A program made the translations under genes and the position numbers. From contig CAYMPC010000002.1 of assembly GCA_964392465.1 (NCBI GenBank), forward strand, positions 18,148 through 82,147: a stretch of 64,000 nucleotides of DNA, read 5' to 3'. The stretch is from JAAXVZ01 sp964392465 (lineage in GTDB: Archaea > Nanobdellota > Nanobdellia > Woesearchaeales > GW2011-AR15). Below, piece after piece: positions 1 through 5,828 of this stretch (position 1 is its first letter; each line of letters starts with the position of its first letter). Under the pieces are notes generated by a model, which was given only the letters and a program-made list of their open reading frames with translations, did not search any database and was not told where the DNA came from.

Positions 1-588
1 AATTTTTTGATCTATCTGGTAAATCAATCTTTCCGCATAATCAGAACGATCATATGCAAGAAGAACAATATCAGGGTTATAAGACAATCCTTTTTTTTCA
101 AACCATATCTTTTCCTGTAAAGTGTTATAACCACCAACAGCAGCGTTTAACACCTCATACTTTTTGTTATTAGTGTTTAATTTTTTTTCAAGAATCTTTG
201 AAAAAATATCTGATTGATTTACATTAGCGCCATATGCAATAGAATCTCCTAATATCAATATTCTTGTAATATTAAATGGCTTTATTTTGGAATAATTTTG
301 ATCTGATCTAAATCCTCTATCATTGTGATAATATTCTGCACCAGTTTCCTCTTGATACTCATAATAATTTGGTTTGTTGGTATAAATCAAAATAGGATTA
401 TCAGATTTTACAATAAAACTGTCTAAAACAAGGACGTCTTGTAATTTAAGCTTCGGTTTTGCTATGAATCTCGCAAAAATTTCAACAAATAAACCACATA
501 AAATTAAGATTAACAAAAAAAATAGAAATATGAGCAAACCTTTTGTAATTTGTCTTTTATAACTTTTTTTAATTATATCTGCTTTCAC
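1..588 (-). CDS. Membrane-anchored SGNH/GDSL hydrolase, 3' end cut off by window edge
   Basis: My own translation gives 196 residues from a GTG start, with the end of the gene beyond base 1. A cytoplasmic basic N-terminus is followed by one membrane segment (about residues 17-37). Next comes an SGNH-type fold: block I is ILILGDSIAYG with the likely nucleophile Ser116, and a block-II-like VGGYNT lies at 151-156. The stretch NPDIVLLAYDRSD at 171-183 resembles the strand before block III. The catalytic Asp/His block is outside the window. An in-frame TAA lies five codons upstream and no ATG intervenes, so GTG is the start. Such proteins usually esterify or de-esterify surface glycans or lipids; the substrate cannot be read here. 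Confidence 0.75.
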   Translation of the reverse strand, partial: MKADIIKKSYKRQITKGLLIFLFFLLILILCGLFVEIFARFIAKPKLKLQDVLVLDSFIVKSDNPILIYTNKPNYYEYQEETGAEYYHNDRGFRSDQNYSKIKPFNITRILILGDSIAYGANVNQSDIFSKILEKKLNTNNKKYEVLNAAVGGYNTLQEKIWFEKKGLSYNPDIVLLAYDRSDYAERLIYQIDQKI

Positions 589-630
589 TTTTTTTAATCT
601 TTACCTATCTTATTGTGGACAAAATAGAGA

Positions 631-703
631 TAGCCCCGCCAGGATTCGAACCTGGGTCCCCTCCTCCAAAGGGAGAGATGATTGGCCGCTACACTACGGG
701 GCT
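631..703 (-). tRNA. tRNA-Gln (anticodon UUG)
   Basis: A complete 73-base cloverleaf on the minus strand. The acceptor AGCCCCG pairs with CGGGGCT. The anticodon loop is CTTTGGA, giving UUG, on a TCCTC-type stem with one G-U pair. The T-arm is CCAGG-TTCGAAT-CCTGG and the discriminator is A. There is no intron and no encoded CCA; a T-rich stretch follows. A Gln tRNA in an archaeon is normally charged by GatDE transamidation of Glu-tRNA (established for archaea, not shown here). Confidence 0.96.
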
Positions 704-748
704 ATATATAAAAATAAAAAGAAAAAAGCTTATCTTAAAAAGTTTACC

Positions 749-1204
749 CTAATAAAGCCTATTCATATAATAATCTTCAGCAAACATTTTCTTTGCTTCT
801 TTATCAAATTTGAAAAAAGTGAAATATTTATAGACTGCAATATCTCTTACTATTCCAACAATCTCTCCTTTTTTATCTATTAATACCATTCTTGATACTT
901 TATGCTTATTAAATTCATCTACAAGCTCGTCTATCTCTAAATCTTTGCTTACCATTCTGACAGGAGAGGACATAATCTCTTTGGCAGTTGTTTCTTCCAT
1001 ACTCTTATTTTTTGAAATTTGCCTAAGTATATCATTTACAGTGATAATTCCTTTAATCGAGTTATTTTCCATAACTAGAATTGATCCAATATTATTGGAA
1101 TGCAAAGATGTTGCTACTTCTTTTAGAGAATCCCTAGTGTTACAAAAAAATACCTTTTTTCTTGCGATATCATAAGCTGTTTTTACAAAAGACGTTTTAA
1201 CCAC
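749..1204 (-). CDS. Two-CBS-domain protein
   Basis: 151 residues. Two CBS motifs lie in tandem, at about residues 14-68 (ending in GIITVNDILRQI) and 78-132 (ending in GEIVGIVRDIAVYKYF). This is the usual Bateman pair that binds adenine nucleotides or SAM. No other domain is fused, so it would act as a stand-alone sensor or partner. It starts at GTG 1204, only about 30 bases from a TATA-like GTATATATATC on the minus strand, so the transcript is probably leaderless. A perfect inverted repeat overlaps that TATA element. The next gene downstream on this strand is tRNA-Gln. Function beyond ligand sensing is unknown. Confidence 0.85.
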   Translation of the reverse strand: MVKTSFVKTAYDIARKKVFFCNTRDSLKEVATSLHSNNIGSILVMENNSIKGIITVNDILRQISKNKSMEETTAKEIMSSPVRMVSKDLEIDELVDEFNKHKVSRMVLIDKKGEIVGIVRDIAVYKYFTFFKFDKEAKKMFAEDYYMNRLY

Positions 1205-1216
1205 CCCTTAAAAGCC

Positions 1217-1235
1217 ATATATCAAAGTGATATAT
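1217..1235. promoter_or_regulatory. Inverted repeat over the CBS gene promoter
   Basis: ATATATCA-AAG-TGATATAT is a perfect 8-base inverted repeat with a 3-base spacer. It overlaps the TATA-like element about 25 bases before the GTG start of the CBS gene. Its position would let a bound protein block TBP/TFB. The AT-only outer bases make chance more likely, so the operator role is an inference. Confidence 0.4.
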
Positions 1236-1282
1236 ATACTTTGTGAAAGAGAGAAAAAGAAAAAATGAGAAAATGTGAAAAA

Positions 1283-2053
1283 TCATTCCTTTCTTACTGC
1301 CCAGAGATTAAGCATATTTTCTTCCATAAAATGCAACTTTCCTGGAATTATTATGCAATGCAAAGGATCTCCAAAATCATATTTCAATAAATCAGAAGCT
1401 TTTCCATATTTAATCAATTGGTTATCGCTGCCTATCCTAGCACATCCTACGATCCTTATATCCTTACTAAAAATCTTTTCTTTTCTTTTCTCTTCTATCT
1501 CTAACAACTGTGTTATTGCCTCATTCACAGACATATATCTGTTTTTGTCTTTTTTGATATCTAATAATAAAAGCGTATGCAAATCAGCTTCTTTATTCTG
1601 TTTTATCACATCATAAGGAGTTTCTGGCTTAAAAGATGGTTCAAAATAAGGCATTGAAGTTGTTTTTCCATATTTGTATAATTCCAATCCAACAACGCCC
1701 ACTGCATTTAATATTGAAGTGTTATGTATAATTTTAATTTCAATACCTTTTTCTTTAGCTCTCAAGAACAAATCAACATGGGTAGTAGCGGAAAAAACAT
1801 CTCCTATAACAAGAAACCCAATATTCTTTTCAGCTGCCTTGTCTAAAATCTCCTCAGCTCTTTTTTCAACAAGCTCTCTGCTTGCCAAGAAAATCTTTTT
1901 CTCATATAGCTTCTCAAGTTTCTCTATGCTTACATTGAGCTTTGAAGTGTAATCTTCTAAAAACAAGTAGTCACATTTTTTAATAGCTTCTAGACCTTTT
2001 AAAGTAATATCTTTTTCATCATTTAGTCCTAGGCCTATCATATACAACGTCAT
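1283..2053 (-). CDS. dphB: Diphthine synthase
   Basis: 256 residues, the normal length for archaeal DphB. This SAM-dependent methyltransferase modifies the target histidine of elongation factor 2 on the way to diphthamide. It opens with MTLYMIGLGLND, the tetrapyrrole-methylase-fold glycine-rich start. It carries the family stretch FLVIGDVFSATTHVDLFLRA near residues 90-110, and a C-terminal block with GDPLHCIIIPGKLHFMEE. It lies downstream of ftsZ in the same direction, with a 159-base spacer holding a hairpin. EF2 itself is not in the window. Confidence 0.93.
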   Translation of the reverse strand: MTLYMIGLGLNDEKDITLKGLEAIKKCDYLFLEDYTSKLNVSIEKLEKLYEKKIFLASRELVEKRAEEILDKAAEKNIGFLVIGDVFSATTHVDLFLRAKEKGIEIKIIHNTSILNAVGVVGLELYKYGKTTSMPYFEPSFKPETPYDVIKQNKEADLHTLLLLDIKKDKNRYMSVNEAITQLLEIEEKRKEKIFSKDIRIVGCARIGSDNQLIKYGKASDLLKYDFGDPLHCIIIPGKLHFMEENMLNLWAVRKE

Positions 2054-2111
2054 AATAAAACAAAAACAGGTTTTTTATTAAAAATGTTTTGAAAAAAAAG
2101 AAAAAATAAGA

Positions 2112-2158
2112 TGCCTCTATCCATAAAAGTTTTCGGGGGTGATTTACAGATAGAGGCA
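2112..2158. ncRNA. Hairpin between ftsZ and dphB
   Basis: A perfect 10-base stem (TGCCTCTATC / GATAGAGGCA) encloses a 27-base loop holding GGGGGTGATTT on the plus strand, or AAATCACCCCC on the minus. It sits 54 bases past the ftsZ stop and before dphB. Its layout matches two hairpins at 5136-5201 and 5261-5313. It could be an ftsZ 3' processing or termination structure or a small RNA. I recognise no family. Confidence 0.5.
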
Positions 2159-2212
2159 AGAAGGCACCACAAAGACTAAGGGGTGATCTTGAGTTTATCT
2201 ATAATCATATGC

Positions 2213-3277
2213 CTATTTGACAATCTCAATTCCGAGTTCGTCAGACACTTGCATCATTTTTCTGTCTGCAGAAGCTGTTCTGTCAGATTTTCCCAATATC
2301 CAGGGACTTTTTACCCCTGTTACAATTGTCATGACAGTAACTTTTCCTTTCATTTCTTCAAGGACTCTTGCTCCCCAGATGACGTTTGCATCTTCATCTA
2401 GGCTTTCTGTAACCAATTCTCCTATTTTGTTAATCTCTTCTAATGTCAAATCAGGACCGCCGCATACATGTATCAAAGCTCCTGTTGCTCCTTCATAGTT
2501 GATGTCCAATAAAGGATTGCTCAATGCTCCTCTTACAGCTTCTTCTACTCTGTTATTTGTGTCAGATGCTCCTACTCCAATAGCAGCAACTCCTCCGTTG
2601 CTCATGATTGCTTTGACATCTGCATAGTCAAGGTTGACTAAAGAAGGTAGGGCTATTGTCTCAACAATTCCTTTAATCATTGTTGCTATAAGTTCATTTG
2701 CAACTGCAAATGCTTGTCTTATTGGCAGATTGCCTGCTATTTGAACTAATCTATTATTATCTATAACAATTACAGTATCACACATTTGCCTTAATTGTTG
2801 CAAGCCGAATTCAGCTTTATCTACTCTTGCTCTTTCAATCTTAAAAGGCATTGTGACTGTTCCAATAACAATTGAACCAGTGCTTTTGGCAACTTCTGCT
2901 ATAACTGGAGCGCTTCCTGTTCCTGTCCCTCCTCCCATTCCTGCGCACACAAACACCATATCTGCACCTTTTAGTGCATCTTTAATCTCATTTATTTGCT
3001 CATGAGCAGCCTCAGCTCCTCTTTCAGGAAAGCCACCACAGCCTAATCCTCTTGTTGTGTCTTTTCCAATCAAGAATTTTCTATCAGCTTCTGTGATGCT
3101 TAAATGCTGCTGATCTGTGTTGCAGGCAATTATTTCTGCTCCTTTTATCCCTTTCTGGTAAAGCCAGTTTACCATGTTATTGCCAGCTCCGCCAGCCCCA
3201 ATTACTTTGATTGTGGCTTGGTTTATATTTAGTGCTTCAAATTCTGCTCCCTTTCGGGAAGGTTCTTCAAAGTCCAT
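2213..3277 (-). CDS. ftsZ: Cell-division GTPase FtsZ
   Basis: 354 residues. The tubulin-type signature GGGTGTGSAP lies at residues 115-124. The N-terminal glycine loop is IGAGGAGNNMVNWL (about 27-40), and the T7 synergy loop is NLDYADVKAIM (215-225), with the Asp needed for GTP hydrolysis in the polymer. FtsZ forms the midcell ring in archaea with FtsZ-based division. The start ATG follows a strong GGTGGGGGTC ribosome site at 6-8 bases. Most archaea with FtsZ carry two paralogs; only one is here and I cannot say which. The 297-base upstream region holds repeated GGCTTT elements that may regulate it. Confidence 0.97.
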   Translation of the reverse strand: MDFEEPSRKGAEFEALNINQATIKVIGAGGAGNNMVNWLYQKGIKGAEIIACNTDQQHLSITEADRKFLIGKDTTRGLGCGGFPERGAEAAHEQINEIKDALKGADMVFVCAGMGGGTGTGSAPVIAEVAKSTGSIVIGTVTMPFKIERARVDKAEFGLQQLRQMCDTVIVIDNNRLVQIAGNLPIRQAFAVANELIATMIKGIVETIALPSLVNLDYADVKAIMSNGGVAAIGVGASDTNNRVEEAVRGALSNPLLDINYEGATGALIHVCGGPDLTLEEINKIGELVTESLDEDANVIWGARVLEEMKGKVTVMTIVTGVKSPWILGKSDRTASADRKMMQVSDELGIEIVK

Positions 3278-3574
3278 TTTTTTTGACCCCCACCGTTGTC
3301 CTTGTGTGTTTTTTATTTATTATAGAATATATTTTTTAAAATATATATTTTGATATATATTTTAATATAGCCAAACATTTAAATATCAGTTTGGAATATA
3401 CTCTATTCTAGAAAAAGCCAATTATTTTGTTTAAAGCCAAAGTTTCTCGTCTAAAAAGCCAAACGAGTTAGGTGTAGGATTAAAAAGCCCTAATAACCCC
3501 ACAGCTTTTTTATTATTTAAATTCCTATTTAAATCTTATTGTATTATAAAATATATTTTAGAGAATATAGATAT
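3278..3574. promoter_or_regulatory. ftsZ upstream region with repeated AAAAAGCC elements
   Basis: No gene is visible. The part nearest ftsZ is almost pure A+T and holds several TATA-like runs (3318-3365). Beyond it, GCC cores in an A-rich context (AAAAAGCC or variants) occur at about 3370, 3417, 3436, 3458 and 3487, on the minus strand reading (T)GGCTTTTT. Some sit in hairpin loops: CTCGT...ACGAG around 3447-3465 and CCAAAC...GTTTGG around 3371-3394. It could be a long structured ftsZ leader, a regulator-binding array or a small RNA. Confidence 0.45.
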
Positions 3575-4288
3575 CTATTTTTTTATGCTTTTTCTCTTGG
3601 AGAAAACATCTTTTCCTGTATCGACAACATCACTTATCAATCTCGATATTTTGTCAAAGACAATTGGGTTTTGGAATACTCTTTCCATATTTGCAATCCT
3701 AGATCCATATACTTCAAAATAGCAAACATTTTCTAAGGTATAATGAGTAGGAGCAGGGACAATTTCATCTGGGTATCCTAGAGGAAGAATTGCCTGTGGT
3801 CTGACTTCTTCAGGGATATTGGCTACTCTTCTGAGCATATTCTCGTCAAAAGCACCAACCCAAGTGGAACTTAATCCAAGAGCATGTGCAGTAAGGAGCA
3901 TGTTTTCTATTGCCGCAGCACAATTTTGTATTGCATACAATCTTTCTCCTCTTATCCCATAAAACTGCTTACTCTTTTCAATCTCAGCACATACAACAAC
4001 AATTACAGGAGCTTCAGCAATCCACATTTGTTGCATTGCTGCCTCTGCAATCTTTTGTTTATTCTCTTTATTTCTTATAAGGATAAATTTCCAATTCTGA
4101 AGATTTCCTGCACTTGGAGCGTATCTTCCAGCATCCAAAATTACACCTAATATCTCCATTGGTATATCTTGAGAAGAATATTTTCTGATAGATCTTCTGG
4201 TAGCTATAGCTTCAAAGACATTCATCTTTATTGTTTCTGTATTAAAAGCAGTTTCTTTTTTTTCTTGATCTTTCTTTTCTTCAGACAT
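3575..4288 (-). CDS. Nitroreductase-family flavoprotein
   Basis: 237 residues. The FMN-binding opening FEAIATRRSIRKY lies at about 25-38. YAPSAGNLQNWKFILI at 57-72 is the typical second block, and LGLSSTWVGAF plus ILPLGYPDE form the C-terminal core. The family uses NAD(P)H to reduce nitro compounds, quinones or flavins. A charged extension of about 20 residues precedes the core and a basic tail of about 35 residues follows it, both unusual for the family. The gene is divergent from a winged-helix regulator. Its own TATA (about 4313-4320, minus) suits a leaderless start at 4288. The shared spacer holds two operator-like boxes. Confidence 0.88.
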   Translation of the reverse strand: MSEEKKDQEKKETAFNTETIKMNVFEAIATRRSIRKYSSQDIPMEILGVILDAGRYAPSAGNLQNWKFILIRNKENKQKIAEAAMQQMWIAEAPVIVVVCAEIEKSKQFYGIRGERLYAIQNCAAAIENMLLTAHALGLSSTWVGAFDENMLRRVANIPEEVRPQAILPLGYPDEIVPAPTHYTLENVCYFEVYGSRIANMERVFQNPIVFDKISRLISDVVDTGKDVFSKRKSIKK

Positions 4289-4339
4289 AAGTTTCTTTTA
4301 AGGATAGCTCCTTTAAATATTTTGTTATATCTCTTGTTG

Positions 4340-4372
4340 TTCCAAAAATGAAACACTGTTTCAAAAATGAAA
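4340..4372. promoter_or_regulatory. Twin TTTCA-N4-TGAAA boxes upstream of winged-helix regulator
   Basis: Two palindromic boxes, TTCCAAAAATGAAA (4340-4353) and TTTCAAAAATGAAA (4359-4372), lie centre to centre 19 bases apart. They end 3 bases before a TTTAAATA TATA element (4376-4383), which is 27 bases before ATG 4407. The same arrangement recurs before the paralogous regulator at 55217. Autoregulation, and possibly control of the divergent nitroreductase, is inferred. Confidence 0.7.
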
Positions 4373-4406
4373 AGATTTAAATATTGTGCATGAATCACAA
4401 CTAGGT

Positions 4407-4931
4407 ATGGAGATAACAGAGCTCCTTCAGAGCTTTTTTGATACAAAGATGCTAAGTATCATTAAACTGTTTCTAAAAGAAGATGGCAAGCAATATTATC
4501 TAAGGGAGATTTCAAAGTTAACTAAAGTAAGTCCTGCTTCAACATATAGGATTCTGAAAAAACTTGTTGATCTTCAGGTTATTACCTTAACTGAAATCAA
4601 GACTGCAAAGTTATATAGCCTTAATACTGGAAAGACAGTTGAGTTATTGAGATCCTTCCTTGAAATAGATGTTATTCAATCTTTTGTTGAAAAAGCATCT
4701 GCAGTAGAAGGGGTTGATGAACTTTATTTATATGGTAAAAAAGAAAAAAGCAAGGCAACAATCTTTATTCTTGGACCAAATATTGAAAAAAACCAGATCA
4801 AACAAATAATAAATGATTTTAAGGAAAGGCATAATTTTAGCATTTTAGATAATTATTTCACAAAAGAGCAATATGATCAGATACAAGGGTTATTTGCAGA
4901 AACTAAAAAACTCTTATATAAAAAAGCCTGA
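4407..4931 (+). CDS. Winged-helix transcriptional regulator (TrmB/ArsR-like)
   Basis: 174 residues from ATG 4407. An in-frame GTG at 4386 would add seven residues, but it sits 3 bases after the TATA box, so 4407 is preferred. The N-terminal winged helix (about 1-70) has YYLREISKLTKVSPASTYRI as its helix-turn-helix and VITLTEIKTAKLYSLN as its wing. The C-terminal 100 residues are a separate alpha/beta domain with a nucleotidyltransferase-like look (VDELYLYGKKEKSKATIFILG), possibly a ligand or dimer domain. The N-terminal half is clearly paralogous to the 83-residue regulator at 55217. Two palindromic boxes precede it. Confidence 0.85.
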   Translation: MEITELLQSFFDTKMLSIIKLFLKEDGKQYYLREISKLTKVSPASTYRILKKLVDLQVITLTEIKTAKLYSLNTGKTVELLRSFLEIDVIQSFVEKASAVEGVDELYLYGKKEKSKATIFILGPNIEKNQIKQIINDFKERHNFSILDNYFTKEQYDQIQGLFAETKKLLYKKA

Positions 4932-5031
4932 TTTTTAATTATTAAATCTCTTGTTTTTTATAGTATATATTAAAAATATTCTAATCTAATTAAACTTCAG
5001 AATTTTTTTACTTTATTCTTATAAATAATTA

Positions 5032-5090
5032 GCAGAGGAACTTTCCTCTGCGATATACGGGACTAGCCATAATCCCGCAATGATAAAGTA
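5032..5090. ncRNA. Structured RNA candidate with two GC-rich hairpins
   Basis: Hairpin 1 is GCAGAGGA-ACTT-TCCTCTGC, eight pairs with a four-base loop. Hairpin 2 is CGGGA-(CTAGCCATAA)-TCCCG. The hairpin-2 loop (TAGC) can pair with GCTA about 20 bases downstream, giving a possible pseudoknot. A TTATAAATAA element lies just upstream at 5019-5028 but is too close to be a normal promoter for the plus-strand hairpin. The strand is undecided. I recognise no known family such as C/D box, H/ACA or SRP. Confidence 0.5.
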
Positions 5091-5135
5091 AGCTATGATA
5101 TTTCTAAATAATAATTATAATAAGATAAAAAGAGA

Positions 5136-5201
5136 AAGGCTCCCTTTTCTTTTTCTTTGTGGGGAGGGGTTTTCAAGAAATAAGGGTTTTAAGGGAGCCT
5201 T
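5136..5201. ncRNA. Long-loop hairpin A (AAGGCTCCCTT arms)
   Basis: Perfect 11-base arms AAGGCTCCCTT and AAGGGAGCCTT enclose a 44-base loop with a pyrimidine tract and GTGGGGAGGGGTTT. Arms and loop core match the hairpin 60 bases further on. On the minus strand both lie just past the stop of the gene at 5353-5760. Confidence 0.55.
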
Positions 5202-5260
5202 GAGTATGATTTTGTTATTTTTTCTTCCTTAAGAATCCTCAGTTCCTTAAGGGGGTTTTA

Positions 5261-5313
5261 GGCTCCCTTTCTTTTTTGTGGGGTGGGGTTTGTAGAATTC
5301 ATGAAAGGGAGCC
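5261..5313. ncRNA. Long-loop hairpin B (GGCTCCCTTT arms)
   Basis: Perfect 10-base arms GGCTCCCTTT and AAAGGGAGCC enclose a 33-base loop with GTGGGGTGGGGTTT. It is a near copy of hairpin A in arms and loop core but not elsewhere. This argues for selection on the structure, or for a small duplicated RNA element. Confidence 0.55.
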
Positions 5314-5352
5314 CAGTTATCATGAATTTTGTGAATTTATGATTTTGAATTT

Positions 5353-5760
5353 TTACTTTTTATAATCTAAAGGAGGCTGTCTCAGTTCTTGGAGCCACAT
5401 CAATCCTATTTTCATCATATTTTTGTTGAACTTTTCTGATAATCTGTATGTTTTTTTATAAAGATCGTAATCAATGATGCCCATGGATTTCATGGGCGTC
5501 AAGATCCTATCATAAAATTGTCTCTTGTTATAAGAGATTTTTACCTTCTTGCCTCTGTATTCCGGCTCTTCTAGTTCGGTTATTAGCTCTCCATCATGCA
5601 ACTTAGTAGCAAATAGAGACATTTCAGTTTTACCGATTTCGCCGTTGTTCTCCTTCATATGTCTTATCAGGAGCTTTGCAACAATCACCTGTTGCTTTGT
5701 TGCAAAGATAATCTCGTATATGTCTTCGGGTAAATTAAATTGGTCAAACAATAACACCAT
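5353..5760 (-). CDS. Small protein, probable winged-helix DNA-binding
   Basis: 135 residues, not assignable to a named family. The core (about 22-120) has the helix and wing rhythm of a winged helix: AKLLIRHMKENNGEIGKTEM, a basic GKKVKISYNKRQFYDRI stretch, then MKSMGIIDYDLYKKTYRLS, which reads like a recognition helix plus wing. Its promoter region carries a TATACTAGTTT sequence twice at a 29-base period, one copy overlapping the TATA element. The 3' side holds two structured elements. It is transcribed alone, on the minus strand. A role in transcription or replication control is inferred from fold only. Confidence 0.6.
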   Translation of the reverse strand: MVLLFDQFNLPEDIYEIIFATKQQVIVAKLLIRHMKENNGEIGKTEMSLFATKLHDGELITELEEPEYRGKKVKISYNKRQFYDRILTPMKSMGIIDYDLYKKTYRLSEKFNKNMMKIGLMWLQELRQPPLDYKK

Positions 5761-5776
5761 TTATAATATAAAATAC

Positions 5777-5816
5777 AAACTAGTATATAAATGTTACGTT
5801 TTTTTAAACTAGTATA
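5777..5816. promoter_or_regulatory. Direct repeat TATACTAGTTT at a promoter
   Basis: On the minus strand TATACTAGTTT occurs at 5806-5816 and 5777-5787, a 29-base period. The second copy runs into the TATA element (TTTATATACTAG), which lies about 25 bases before the start at 5760. Each copy holds the palindrome ACTAGT. A regulator site is inferred. Confidence 0.45.
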
Positions 5817-5828
5817 GAAAAAGGTATA

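Larger units (their letters stand above)
4932..5352. other. 421-base gene-free stretch rich in RNA-like structure
   Basis: No protein-coding signal is visible. The stretch holds an A+T-rich part (4932-5030) and a GC-rich pair of hairpins (5032-5075). Two long-loop hairpins with near-identical arms and a shared G-run follow (5136-5201 and 5261-5313). A repeated TTCCTTAAG (5225-5233 and 5243-5251) lies between them. In a genome this AT-rich, such GC islands outside genes commonly mark non-coding RNAs. Confidence 0.6.

Noticed and set aside
945..1952. Plus-strand open frames over the CBS and dphB genes
   Set aside because: They mirror well-conserved minus-strand domains and show no domain or ribosome site of their own.
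4386..4406. GTG 4386 as start of the winged-helix gene
   Set aside because: It lies 3 bases after the TATA box, so it would not be in the transcript; ATG 4407 fits both the promoter and the paralog alignment.
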